Below, in pieces: positions 10,801 to 22,517 of a stretch of DNA of 64,000 nt. Position 1 is the stretch's first letter. Each line of letters opens with the position of its first letter. The stretch lies in contig AP026143.1 in assembly GCA_030295235.1 (NCBI GenBank), positions 558,001 to 622,000 on the forward strand, given 5' to 3'. The DNA comes from Fistulifera solaris (lineage: Eukaryota; Bacillariophyta; Bacillariophyceae; Naviculales; Stauroneidaceae). A program made the position numbers and the translations under genes. A model generated the notes under the pieces. The model ran no database searches, had not been told where the DNA came from, and was given only the letters and a program-made list of their open reading frames with translations.

Positions 10801-13800
10801 AAAATCGGGATCCATACTCTTCTGAAATTCATCGGAAAGTCCGAAAGCATTGTCGACTGCTATGATCAACTCGGCAACCTCCCTGGGCGGCTTCCTCGCT
10901 GGGCCATCAGGGTCCCAAAGCATAATCGATCTTTGAGCAGACTTCAACATTTTCTTTCGGCGCGTTCTTTCTACGATGAAAAAAGATTTTAGGACAGGTT
11001 TCTTATTCCGGTGTCAATATCGGTCACGCACCTTCAAGTAAACGAGCAGCGTCCCTGTCTTTTTGCTGTTGTAAAAGACGCTTCGAAATCCTAGATCCTG
11101 ACTTTTTCGTTGAGTTCTCTTCAATGGAAACAGGCGGAAGAAAAAGTATTTCCGCAAGTGAAGTTTCCTTATCAATGTTGTATCTCAGGTTAGCTTCAAG
11201 CATAGAATCAATAGACGGAATGACCTGAACCTTTTACCTACCTCCTCTCGAGCTTTTTGTTCAGCCAATTTCATTTTGTCCCGACCAGCTTCGTCGCAGT
11301 CTACAGTGGGGAAACGGTATTTCGAAGATGTTACCATCTTCATTATAGATTGTAAAGTCGGATGCTCATTCCACATCACGTCGGCAATTTTTCCTGAAGC
11401 ACCACAGAAGACTAAAGCCACCACGGTAGTTCGCCACCAATTACCAGGAAGAGCCAGCCTATTTAAAAGATGAGACCTCATCGTGTAATGCAGGCAAAAA
11501 GCATTGTCGCGCTTACCTTGGGAGCTCCGTTGGAAGATTAACATTTGTAGGTGGAGTGTATTGGGCTAGTCTATACATCTCCCAGATCAAACTGGGATCG
11601 CTCAACTTAAGCTTTCCTTTTCGATGTTTAGTGCATGTTTCTAAAAGATTCTCTATGACCTGTAGGGACATTTGAGGTTCCAGACCCTCCCCATCCTCCC
11701 TAGAGGCCTCCAAAACGATCGAAATGAGGTCATCAGTTACGTCCGCTCCATATTTACAGCAAAGTTTCAACGCGTCTATCTCAGCTTCCCATTCCTTAGT
11801 GCTAGTGCATTCGTTGGATGATACTGCTTCGCTCGGTAGATTGAATTCTCTCATTGAGTCAGAATCGGGCTCTTCAATAAGTAGCAGACAACGTAAAGTG
11901 TTGAGCCATGACGGAATCTTCTCTTCCTCGAACTGGCCTAGAGTGCTGCGGAAATTTGGAAGACCAGCTCCGACAGATTCTTTGTCCCCTTGAGCATCGA
12001 CTCGTTTCTTAAAGTTTGTAGAATAGTGGGGTCCATAATATGTGCAGAACCAAGACAGAAGGAGTTTTCGAACAGATAATAGGGAGGCCCTCAAAGTAAG
12101 CTCTTCCGTTTCCGATAAACAAGCTTTGCCTTTACCACGAACAAAAGGAGAAACCGCGAGCGTCACGCATTGTAACATAAGACGAGCTTTGTCCTCTTCG
12201 TTTCGCGGTGACCAACCTTGACTATTGACGTCATTTTCAAAGAAAGCTTTCATCAGTTGAATGCCATCAAAGGAAGATGAAATTTCCACCGCAAACCTGC
12301 GCAAGATACGACGCAACTTCAAGATTAAGCAGTCTCTGCTTGATGCTAAACCTTTGTTTGCATCATCCACGTCTTCCAAGTCACGCGCCATCATCATCAA
12401 AACAGATGAAGCAATGGCATCGTATGAAACTTGTGCCGGCACAACCGCATGGATTGCACCTACCATCTTAAGAGGACTAGTAGACTCGGTAGAGGTGTGC
12501 GAAAGGCTTGAGAGAACTTCAACTTCATCGCGCAACAGCTTAGAATACATCCGGCGCACGACAGTTAAGGTTGGTATTCGCTTCGCAATCGCAGTAACAT
12601 TTTCGATGTGGGCATTTAGCTGATTGGCCTTCAGCCGCATCGCCAGTATGCTGTCGATCGCAACAAGATCATCCGGCAGAGGTGGGTCCTCGTGCTTCAT
12701 GTGATTCACAGTTGCTGAAAATAATGTTCGAGCTAGTCCTGCTAGCGCCGGAGATTGCAGCCATTTCAATAGATTTGATGCGATGAGACTTCTCACTTTC
12801 GGTATCGAAACGAACATAGGAAGAGCCTGGAGTAGCCCCGAATTCTGCTTTGATTTGACATCCAGTCGTTCGTACAAGGAAGAGGCTATCCGGTCTATGG
12901 CAACCTCAAAGTTGACCCCAAAATACCTAGGTCGAATACTTTCAAGATCAAGATTGATTTGATTGACTGGGTAGGTACTTCTCTTCCGGCCCCTATTGGC
13001 TTTATTGCTCCGTCCTTTCGCCGTCACCAAAATTTCTTCGTCTTCTTCACCAGAAGACGAAGAGTTTCCGCTCTCGCCTCTTTTCTTCTTTCCTTGTTCT
13101 TGCGACGATCCGTAAGAGGATACGCTTCCCCGGCTAATCGTTGGCGAGCTTACCGATAGTTCTTGGTAAGCCTCCGCAACAAGAGCGGCTTGTGCCATCC
13201 CTTCCTCGGTCGTCGTCGGTATGACCGATGATCGGTGACAAAGTTCCAAATTCTGGACCAGCAAACGGCAATTCGCATCATCAATCCACAGACGAGGACC
13301 AAATACATCATCCGCGTATGCTTTCACGAGTGATGGCGGCCAATGGTCTAAATGAGCAAACGAAGCGTACAAGATAGTCGCCGCCAAAGTAGCGAGAGAG
13401 TAGTGAGGCATAACCGCATAATCCACCACCTTTCGTCCTACCGGGTTGGGAGAATGTGTGGTTTTTATAAATTTGTTGGATGTCGTTTCATTGTTGCTGA
13501 AAGACAGAGAACGTTTCCGACCACCACCCGCCGCTGGAGTGGATGCTTCGGCTTCGAAAGAAGGCGGAGCAGCTGAGGGCGACAAGCATTGCAATAAAGC
13601 CGTGAATACTTGAGAATCTTGCACAACAGCACTTATTGCAGGGATTTCAGCTGGTGCGGGGCACTGTGAGGTCTTTTTCTCGATTTCCGCTGCATCTCTA
13701 AATTTCATAAAACGTTGACATTACCGTGAGAGTTCGTTTGATTCCCAACATCACTGTGCATCATGCGTTCCTTACCTTGCGCGCTGCAGGACTTCCTGGT

Positions 13801-13942
13801 CTATTTTCAAATAGTATAGTAGACCAATGGCCGCTGTATACATTTCGGCAATTTCCTTAGCAGAAGATTGCTGGAAGATATCTCGCTGCAAAGTCTTGAT
13901 CGTACGGATCGAACGCTCCAGGTCGGGCGTCCTATCGCTCAT
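7820..13942 (-). CDS. INTS1: Integrator complex subunit 1 (INTS1) homolog
   Basis: Scaffold subunit of the Integrator complex, which cleaves snRNA and other nascent RNA polymerase II transcripts. Six exons: 13776-13942, 11517-13697, 11238-11476, 11032-11193, 10366-10970 and 7820-10299, with introns of 78, 40, 44, 61 and 66 nt; about 1944 residues (human about 2190). Recognisable INTS1 blocks are IPKVRSLIASNLLKWLQSPA, then MRLKANQLNAHIENVTAIAK, VMWNEHPTLQSIMKMVTSSK, and IMLWDPDGPARKPPREVAEL followed by DPDFL, each aligning in order with the human protein as I recall it. The 44-nt intron (11194-11237) is my best reading of an otherwise broken junction. One base is needed at the A5 run 8055-8059 to join VLFGCGFRLGLKDF to LTPYLKLLPIQLQL. 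The N-terminal half contains a Ser-rich basic linker (KKRGESGNSSSSGEEDEE), probably disordered. Confidence 0.88.
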
Positions 13943-14198
13943 GATACAGTAAGATCTCGTCTTCAGGCCACAACTGAGTCGATAATCAATCAATACTTTG
14001 AATTTTTTATTCGAAAGGGCAACAACATTTTCATCGTCGTCGTCAAAAATAAAAATCATCATCGAGATATCGCAATACCGGTACGAATGTATTTTATTTT
14101 ACACCTTCGTTGCTACCAGGTATGGATCGTGCTTGTCTCTAGCTAACTCAAACAGAGAAAAAAGTTTTGCACTAGCTATCAATTTAAATTACAGTTAA

Positions 14199-15130
14199 CT
14201 AAGTCACTAGTCCAAGAATACCGGCCGTCATCAAGGCTGCCGATATAGAGAGCAATACCATTTTCATCGGCGACCCCTCCGAAAGAGTCGCAATGTCAGA
14301 AGCGGACATGGGCCTGTTAAACCATCCAACTACCGCTATTCGCTTTTTTTGCGTGTCTAACACCTCATGAGGAATGGCATCGCTTTGAAAAATAACCAGC
14401 GTGCCCCCTTCTGGATCGACATCTTTATAGAAAGGGCTTTCGCCTGGTGGTAGCTCGTCCCCACCCGAGTCAAAATGCAATCGAAGTTGTCCTGCATCTT
14501 TGACAGAATTCCAGTCTTTATTCAGATAGAGCAGCATGGAATAAGTTCTCAGAACGGAAGCCGATCCAGGAATTGCATCACGATGACGACGGTAGAACCC
14601 TCCTTGAGGATAGTAAGCGTACAAAAGCTCCGTGAGGTCGTCATCCAAAGGTCCAAATACCCCCAAATCCGTGCGCAGACGATCCAATCGTTCATACAAC
14701 TCCTGTCGGCCGGCATGCTGTGGTAGGTCCTTTTACTTTTCCCGAGAAAACAAGTCTCCGCTACCCGGATCTTTGTATTGAGCATGTTGGTCAAGTCTTG
14801 ACCGATCTTGGCTACTTTGAAATAATTTTGAGATCGTAACTGCTCAACATCTTGACGTAGCGATTGTTGTAGCGATTCCGGTATGAATGCAGGCACTATC
14901 AAATATTTGTTTTCCTTTAGCTCTTGTAGCTGTTCCCCTGAAAGACATGGAGTCGTCGTCGCGAGTCGTTGAGTAGTCGATCGACGAACGTGCGCGATAG
15001 GTTGCGACAGCCAAGCTTTGCTTATAGTTGGGAAGAAACCAAGCAACAGGGCCGACAAGTGCAACCTTCTATCATATGACCTCGCTACCATCGTTGTAAT
15101 AAAACGCGCATATTGCGAAGGAATTGTCAT
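14199..15130 (-). CDS. 2OG-Fe(II) oxygenase, prolyl-4-hydroxylase-like, possibly plastid
   Basis: Iron/2-oxoglutarate-dependent dioxygenase. The double-stranded beta-helix core shows the HxD iron ligands in FYRRHRDAIPG, the distal His in SDAIPHEVLDT and the 2OG-binding Arg in KKRIAVVGWF. The N-terminus is hydrophobic (HLSALLLGFFPTISKAWLSQP), and SKA-W could be a diatom plastid cleavage site. A C-terminal hydrophobic segment (MVLLSISAALMTAGILGLV) may be a membrane anchor. The two halves lie in different frames; one base at the T4 run 14731-14734 joins them at FLGKSK(K)DLPQHAGRQELYERLD into 310 residues, whereas the only alternative is a 19-nt intron. The start may be 15130 or 15091. The hydroxylation substrate is unknown. 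Confidence 0.8.
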
Positions 15131-15211
15131 GGTCGCACAGCTTCCTGCGATCTGCAAAATCGATCGATCGGCGCACACTGGCGGCACATCCGTCCTCCGT
15201 CGGTCAATCAC

Positions 15212-16081
15212 GAACCATTAGTCAGTCACTGACAGAGTACATTTCAGCAAATAGTCTAAAAACTTCAACGTGTTCAATTCAATCTAGACTACCTGGTACA
15301 CGTCATCAAAGGGGCAAGAATACTTTCTGAACTAACGACTCGGCCGAAACAAGAACGTTAATTGCAGAATTAATAGCTGCAATTCGTTATGCGAAGGCTA
15401 AAGTAATGAAACGATTCCGTTGTCCTAAGAAGTTTACCAAGAATGAGGTCTAAAGTGTCAAAATTCGGGAATGAACTAGGTCACCATTAACTCCCTTCCA
15501 GTATCCAAAACCATTATCTGTTCGTCTGATACTTATTGCTTTTTGATCGTGTTCAACGATGTCATATGCTAAGGTGATGTTGTCTTTCATATCTTGAGCA
15601 CTTATTTACGCCTTTACTTTGTCCTGAGGCGCTAGTCACTACTTCGAGCACTATGTGCCAACTTCACAGAGATCCGATAGAGCCTCGGAGTATTCATGGC
15701 GGAAGTCAGGTCAGCCGAAAAGGGCTATATCTACACGCAATTGCGGATCGATGAGCGCTTCTCTGCGTCACCAATTTATCCAACCCCTTTAATGAATAGC
15801 CCAGCTAATTGATGGAAGCTTTATCGCTCGCAATTCTGTTCATCCAATTTGACTTCCTCCGACATGTTAGCTTGTCGATCGTATTCCTTGCGTGGCTTGG
15901 CAGTTGTTAAAGGGAGACGTCACGATTGATCTTTTGTGATAGCCGCAGTATTCTGTTTTCATTTTCTCCTCTCGTCCAGCCAAGAACAGATTGTGTATCT
16001 TCTTTCTGTGGTTATCAACAAGCTAACAGGATCACAGATATCATCCAACAGGTTTGCGCCTGGTTTTTATTGCGTAGGGAG
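15212..16081. other. Intergenic, nothing recognised
   Basis: About 870 bp between divergent genes, carrying both promoters. It includes one TACCTGGTAC decamer (15290-15299). No gene, tRNA or array seen. Confidence 0.5.
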
Positions 16082-17119
16082 ATGAAAAACGAAAGTCCAA
16101 AACATCAAGACAATTTGCTTCCCAGCTCGTTGGATCCTTTTAATGAAAGCTGTCCGATGGCCAATGCAGCGGATGTTTTGTGCGGTAGAGGAAGGACTTC
16201 ATTCAATCACGGTAAGAGTTGTTGAGCGCGTTTTTGGGCTTTATCAATCTTGCTCACGCATCTGTTCGCGACATGTTAATTAGTTGGAAACAAACGTTTC
16301 CGAGAAAGGATCAATGCCACGATTAAGCATTACATGGAAGCACCCAATCGCTATGAAAAGTCTTTGGTGGTTCATGGTGTCGTAGAACAAATCCAAGCTT
16401 CAGGAGGTCGTTTCTTGAAACACGACGAGAAGACAGGCAGCTGGTACGAGCTTAGTAGTGCTCAAATGAAAGAGAAAGTAGGGCACGCTATCCGTGATGC
16501 TGTCAATGCCCTCGAAGCTCGGACGGAGAGGAAGCGTTTCTCTGAAACGAAGGAGGAGCGCGATCCCGTTACAACATCGCCTGCCCCCGTGGCATCGATT
16601 CGCGACAAAGGATCGCCTTTGGGTGCTAAAGGCTTCCAGCTGAATATGCCTGACCTCAATTCGATCCACATGAAGCAACATTTTCATCACCCGCCGAATC
16701 GTTCACAAAAGACTGTCTTCGAGCCGTCTCAGTCGTTGCTGTATCATCAGCAAAGTCCTTCCGAACATCAGCGGCCTTACAATTTCCCTCCTGTTCCCTA
16801 TCCGCAACGATATCACGTCGTGAATCGACCAGAGGAATTTCAACATTCGTCGTGCTTACACGACGGTGGCTATTATGATCAACACCACCCCGCATTGATC
16901 GAGCCTATCCCCTACAACCCTATTACCAGCGACTCGACAAAGACGACTGATGCTCATCAGGTTGTTCCCTCCGACGTTGGTAGAGCTACTGGTCACAGCA
17001 ATGGAGAAGTAGACGATCATCGTGTCGCCCAACCGGAGAAAGATTTCTTCTTGGAGCAAATTAATCAAGTGTTGGGTCCGATTGTTGACGACGGAGACGA
17101 TTCCTGCGTCTCCGTTTAG
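16082..17119 (+). CDS. DUF6824-domain protein
   Basis: Two exons, 16082-16211 and 16284-17119, separated by a 72-nt GT-AG intron; 321 residues. The intron splits a DUF6824 domain typical of diatoms: NAADVLCGRGRTSFNH joins VGNKRFRERINATIKHYME, then GRFLKHDEKTGSWYELSSA and EKVGHAIRDAVNALEAR. The rest is a low-complexity His/Pro/Gln-rich region, probably disordered, with an acidic end (GPIVDDGDDSCVSV). The domain's function is not known to me. Its compact basic start and disordered tail suggest a nuclear or DNA-binding role, which is inference. I start at the ATG at 16082; an in-frame ATG at 15926 would add sequence with no match. Confidence 0.8.
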
Positions 17120-17960
17120 CTCTATATCCCTCAGGATTTCATCTTAAGTGTGCTTGATATCTTTGACGATGGACCAAAATGAAAAATACTCTGGTTGACA
17201 AAGAGAGGAGGTGCTCGACTATCAAATTTGTACAACATTCATAGACTCTCCTTTTCCGTAACGCGTAGCAATCGTGTTTCTATTGGTTCTTTCATTTTGA
17301 GTTGTATTTGGGTGATGATAAGCAGCAACGCATTTATTGTTCGTTTATAGTCACAATCATAGACTTGAAATGTCAGGATGCTCGCATCACTGCAAAAATT
17401 CTCTTCATCGCATTTCGCATTGCGTCGCAATAAAAACCGACACAACGTCGCACTGAGTTTCGGCTGTAGCACAAAATGTAGATTACTTTTTTTGACGTCA
17501 CACGTGTCTGTGATTCTGTCATGAGTCCGGATTGATTCTCAGTTAGCATCTTTTGTCGTTTTAATAAATCTACTTCCTTCAGCCATTACCCGTTGACGAC
17601 AGCTCCGTGCCAGTCAATATCAAGTGCAGGATTGTTGACAATTGTTGACAAGCCAACCGTACGACCATCGTTGCTACAAACCACAAAAACGAGGATATAG
17701 CATGTGTAGCCCATGACTGAAGTCAGTCGTGACGAATCTCCGCTGGACACTACATTATTGGTTTATAGAAAATGGATCCCGATCAGATCTTTTCATGATC
17801 CGTTATTCGATTTCGATGAACAACGATGAACACGCACAAAAACGCTCATCGAAGATTTTGCGAAGCTTCGATAGAAAGAGAATCATAAACGCCACCACAT
17901 CAGTCACAACATTTCAAACCATCAAGTAGCTTATTCTTTGCATTGAAAGACGTTGAAAAC
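17120..17960. other. Intergenic upstream of G6PDH; one 21-nt-type palindrome
   Basis: 840 bp spacer. At 17712-17731 it holds CATGACTGAAGTCAGTCGTG, a member of the recurring near-palindrome, about 230 bp upstream of the G6PDH ATG. Nothing else recognised. Confidence 0.5.
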
Positions 17961-19721
17961 ATGTGCGACGAAGTCATTGAGGAAGAGAAAACATGGCGGG
18001 AGGACTACTTGACGATCCTCGTGTTAGGAGCTTCCGGGGAGTGAGTATCTTTCGGTGGACGGACGAGTTTCCATGCGAACTCTTTTCTGTTGTTTTGATT
18101 CTTGAGCACTCACTTCAGTTCACTCGTTTCATTACCTCGTTAGTTTGGCTCAAAAGAAAACTTATCCCAGCTTGATCAACTTGTACGCCTGGAAGCTATT
18201 ACCGAAGAACGTGCAAATCATCGGCTTGGCCCGTTCTGAAATGACGAACGAAGAACTTCGCGATCGACTCAAACCACATCTAGAGGACAAGAATGGGCAT
18301 TCTAAGGAAACCATCGACGACTTTCTTAACCTTTGTACTTACCAGTCAGCGCCGTCTTATGGCGACAAGGAAACATTTAAATCGATCGCCAAGAACATGG
18401 AAGAATTCGAAACGAGAACTCCAGCGAACCGGCTCTTCTACTTTGCCATTCCTCCTTCTGTCTTCTCGGAGACAGCTCTTGCTATCAAAGAAACATGCAT
18501 GCAGGAAAAAGGGAAAGGTTGGTCTCGACTCATTGTGGAAAAGCCATTTGGAAAAGACTTGCAAACGTTCGAAGAGCTTAACGAGACTTTATCGGAGCAT
18601 TTTTCCGAGGAGGATTTGTATCGAATCGATCATTATCTGGGTAAGGAGCTAGTACAGAACTTACTAATCCTACGATTTTCGAATGTCTGGTTTGAAAGGG
18701 TTTGGAATACGGACAGTATCCAGTGCGTGATTTTGACATTTAAAGAGTCGATTGGAATCGAAGGACGCGGAGGATACTTCGATGAGTATGGAATCATTCG
18801 TGACATTTTTCAGAATCATCTTTTGCAAGTTCTGGCACTTCTTGCGATGGAGCCTCCGACCATGGCAGATGGTCCTGATGCAGGAACTTTCATTCGCGAT
18901 GCGAAGGTGAAGGTTTTGCGATCGATCAAACCATTGACGATGGACGACGTGATTCTTGGACAGTACGAGGGGTATGCAGATAATTCAACGATCAAAAACA
19001 AAGACTCGAAAACTGCTACTTTCGCTGCACTTCGCTTGTTCATCAATACGCCGCGTTGGTAAGATACACAACATTGTTGATGGGGAATCCTTTCTTTATG
19101 TTCAATTCTAACGCAATCTTCTGGCTGCAATACAAAGGCACAACGTCCCAATTATTATGAAGGCGGGGAAAGCGTTGAATGAAGGCAAAGCAGAGATGCG
19201 AATTCAGTTCAAGGACGCGCCCGCGGGGCAGTTTATTTTCCAAGGACAGGCGTGTCCCAGGAACGAGCTCGGTAGGTAATATTATTGTTCTCTTCAAGCT
19301 CCGTAAAAACGTTTCTGACGCGGTTACCTGGTACACAATTGTATCTTGGTGAAACCAGTTATGCGTATGCAACCCAAAGAAGCTATTTACATGAAAACGA
19401 ATGTGAAGAGTCCCGGTTTTACGTCCACGCCTATTCAGTCGGAACTTGAGGTCAACTACGATTCTAGGTTTGAGGCCAATTGTAATCCAGATGCTTACAC
19501 GCGATTGATCCTGGATGTCATCCGAGGTCGACATTCGGCATTTGTTCGTGACGATGAACTTCGCTACGCTTGGGAGATTTTCACTCCTCTTTTGCACGAA
19601 ATTGAAAAAAAGTGGCGTGAGTCCGATAGTATATAAACAAGGATCTCGCGGACCCCCAGAGGCTGACGACTTCATCGAAAAGAAAGCTGGGTACATCCGG
19701 AATAAAGATTATAAATTTTAA
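17961..19721 (+). CDS. G6PDH: Glucose-6-phosphate 1-dehydrogenase
   Basis: First enzyme of the oxidative pentose phosphate pathway, oxidising glucose 6-phosphate with NADP. Four exons: 17961-18040, 18144-19058, 19138-19271 and 19359-19721 (introns 103, 79 and 87 nt); 496 residues. The Rossmann motif spans the first intron ([17 protein letters not shown]), followed by [10 protein letters not shown], the active-site [15 protein letters not shown], the substrate-binding region around the [14 protein letters not shown] segment, and the C-terminal [12 protein letters not shown]. No targeting peptide is visible, so a cytosolic form is likely. The last exon needs one base fewer in the A7 run 19605-19611, giving [20 protein letters not shown]. 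The third intron contains one TACCTGGTAC decamer. Confidence 0.95.
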
Positions 19722-20757
19722 GATGTACTAAGGATATGAGGAAAATTCGAATTTTAAGTTACCTAGCTAGTGTTGTCAAGGTTTGCAAATATCGCCTAAC
19801 ACCTAAACACCAAGCACATGTGTCGCAGTAAATTCCAAAGACCTAATAGACCATAACCTACAGCCATCTCATCTTCAAAGACTTGATCGAAAACACCTTT
19901 GATGATAAAACCGCAACTGAGTTCAGAGACGACCATGCCCTCAATCTATTCCGAGAACTAATGAATGAGAAAGTTAGGTATCGCTGTGTACCTGGTAAGC
20001 ATCGTAAATGATAATGCACGTGCAGGTTTCGCTTCCGTGAAAAAGTCGGGTATCACACAAATCGGCTGTGAAAGCATCGACAAATCGACAGAAAGGCCGA
20101 ATGCCCAAGACAGTAAATAATGGTAAATAATGGTCTTTGGCTTTTCTGTTGGGGAAACAGATTACTCAGAGTAGAATAATGGTCATTGTTCATTGTACTG
20201 AGAACTGTGACATATGTCCTAAAACCTACAGATTGTATAGACTAAATATACTTGATACTAGTAAGTACAGTGGTAGTTGATAGTGGAATTACGATTTACT
20301 TGGCCCTAATTTCTGTACCACTTTATACTTTATACTTGTACTTTGTACTTTGTACGGAGTATTGAGTATTGAGTATTGATTGGTTACTGTCACTGTTCTT
20401 AGTTCTTTATTTCTTAATGCCGTTGTGTCTTGTCCCTGCCAGAAATCAAACAGAGATAACAGTATTCCTATTGTGTACAAATGCTGTTGTTATCGAAAAT
20501 GACATTGAAGAAGAATGCGGAGAGTGCGAACGGGCCAGGCGCAAAATACTATCTATACTTATAGTTAACTAGTCAATGACCAGTGACTGAGTACGTTTTC
20601 AAACCGTCCCATCTTTCATCTTGTCATGCCCCTTTTCGTCCTCCTTCGTGCCTTGTTGTGCCTCACGCCTCACAACGCGAGAAGTGTTGATGTGCATTCA
20701 TCGACATACCTTTACAAACCCCTCTTTCCATTTACCCACAATTGAAGCGGAGTAGCT
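19722..20757. other. Intergenic, AT-rich with simple repeats
   Basis: About 1 kb with no supported gene. Around 20325-20385 there are short tandem runs (ctttatactttatactt, ctttgtactttgtac, and gagtattgagtattgagt). Small ORFs here look like chance. Confidence 0.5.
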
Positions 20758-22218
20758 ATGCAAAGCCAGCATGCCGCCAGTATTTCGTGGGAGACCATGA
20801 TGAGAAGAAGAAGTAGTTTTTCAGGCCAAGGAAGGAGATTGAGCCTTCTTCCAGTTGATCTGAGCAAAGATCAGTTCTTTGGCTTAGACGACCTTATTCT
20901 TAACGAGAACATGAATAACCTAATGGAATCGTTGCACCCAGCCTCTAATGAACAGTCATCTATGGCTTTGGATCATGCACAAGCTCGGAGACAAAGCCTC
21001 CTTGGCGGCATTGTTGGTAACTCAAATTTGTGGGGAGGCTTACAGAATGGTGACATTCCAATAAACAACAATGGTGGCTTTAGCAGTGGTCTTTTCGACG
21101 GGCTACAAAGTGACGGATCTTTGCTGGCGAACAGCAGATATGGAAACAGCGCGGAAAGTACTCTTTTAAACAACATGGTGTCAATGCAGACTAATACCTT
21201 TTTGGAAGGTGCGCGAAACAGAGTCTCAGGGTCATCGCGAAATAGCTTCATAGGAAGCATGCGCAACAGCTTTTTCGGAAGCATGAGAGACAGTTTGGCC
21301 TTAGGAAGTATCACCCCTCTCACTGATCGAGCAACGTTGATCGAAGGTGTCGATTTGGATGCCCACCATGGTGCTTACTTACTCTCTGATTTTGGGACTC
21401 TGTTCAAACCAACCTCTGGTCACAGCAAGAATGATGCTGATTACAAAGACAGTAGTTTGACCAAGCACATGGTACCACAGAATGTCTATTCGGCTCAGCA
21501 CGGTGTTCCGCATACCAACATAATATCGTCGCTCGTTTCGGATCAAAAGTTACCATCTGAACATATGCGAACAGTGACGTCCGGAAGCACACAGCAAAAT
21601 CTGACCAGTCGAGCTAACAGATCAATCAAGCACACAGAAGATGACGATGATGACGACGATGACGAAGATGGGGATGGATCGAACCGGTTCAAACCTTTCC
21701 ATGAAGAGAAATGGACTCTGAGATACAAGGAACTTCTCGCATTTCACGCACAGCATGGCCATGCTGCAGTTCCGCATACTTATCCCCCAAATCCACAACT
21801 TGCTCGCTGGGTGAAGCGCCAACGAAGACAGTACAAGCTGCGCGAAGATGGAAAATCGACTACTATGACCGCAGAACGGTTAGAAATGTTGTCGTCAGTT
21901 GGGTTTATTTGGGATTCTCATGAAGTTAACTGGAGAGAAAAGTTATACGGTTTGACAGTTTTTCGGCAAGAAATCGGTAATTGCAACGTCCCATCCAATT
22001 ACAAGGACAAGAAACTTGCCACATGGGTCAAGTGCCAACGGCGTCAGTACAAACTATACTGCGATGGAAAGCCCTCTGCGATGAATCCTGACCGAATCAA
22101 GGTGCTCGAATCAGTTGGGTTTGAATGGGAAATTCGATCAAACAATTCTCGTCGTCAGTTGCTGAGTGGCTCGGGAAACGGCGAAGACATGCCTCCGTTT
22201 GACGTACGTGACATTTGA
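20758..22218 (+). CDS. Protein with two helicase-associated (HA) repeats
   Basis: Single exon of 486 residues. The first 300 residues are Ser/Asn/Gly/Met-rich and probably disordered, including repeats of the type SRNSFIGSMRNSFFGSMRDS and an acidic run (EDDDDDDDDEDGDG). The C-terminal third holds two tandem helicase-associated domains (PF03457 type): WTLRYKELLAFHAQHGHAAV...LARWVKRQRRQYKL and NWREKLYGLTVFRQEIGNCN...LATWVKCQRRQYKL, each ending in GF(I/E)W. There is no helicase motor. Stand-alone HA proteins are abundant in diatoms and are assumed to bind nucleic acid; that role is inferred. Confidence 0.85.
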   Translation: MQSQHAASISWETMMRRRSSFSGQGRRLSLLPVDLSKDQFFGLDDLILNENMNNLMESLHPASNEQSSMALDHAQARRQSLLGGIVGNSNLWGGLQNGDIPINNNGGFSSGLFDGLQSDGSLLANSRYGNSAESTLLNNMVSMQTNTFLEGARNRVSGSSRNSFIGSMRNSFFGSMRDSLALGSITPLTDRATLIEGVDLDAHHGAYLLSDFGTLFKPTSGHSKNDADYKDSSLTKHMVPQNVYSAQHGVPHTNIISSLVSDQKLPSEHMRTVTSGSTQQNLTSRANRSIKHTEDDDDDDDDEDGDGSNRFKPFHEEKWTLRYKELLAFHAQHGHAAVPHTYPPNPQLARWVKRQRRQYKLREDGKSTTMTAERLEMLSSVGFIWDSHEVNWREKLYGLTVFRQEIGNCNVPSNYKDKKLATWVKCQRRQYKLYCDGKPSAMNPDRIKVLESVGFEWEIRSNNSRRQLLSGSGNGEDMPPFDVRDI

Positions 22219-22517
22219 TAAGAAGGAGCAAGTCACGTGTGTGACCCTTCAGCTAGAGAACGAGCGCCCATTCTGTACAAGGTGCTCTCACATTTTGATT
22301 TTAACTGCTTGCGCTAAATGGAAGCTAATTAGTAACCCAGCGTTAAAGCGTTTTGACGTCCCATTTTCACCGGAAACTTTCATAGACAATGATTCTCATA
22401 AAAAAATTCAAATTTGTTTCCTTCTTAGCCACCAACTTTTATGAGACACTAAATTCTTTTAAACTATTGAGCATCAAATATTGGAAATCCACGAATTTTT
22501 TGTCAGCTCATTCTGAA
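22219..22517. other. Convergent intergenic spacer
   Basis: About 300 bp between the 3' ends of two convergent genes; nothing recognised. Confidence 0.4.

Noticed and set aside
11221-11237. A 17-nt GT-AG intron in INTS1
   Set aside because: Too short to splice; a 44-nt intron ending at 11194 restores the frame.
14731-14749. A 19-nt GT-AG intron in the 2OG oxygenase
   Set aside because: Too short to splice; a one-base homopolymer indel explains the frame change better.
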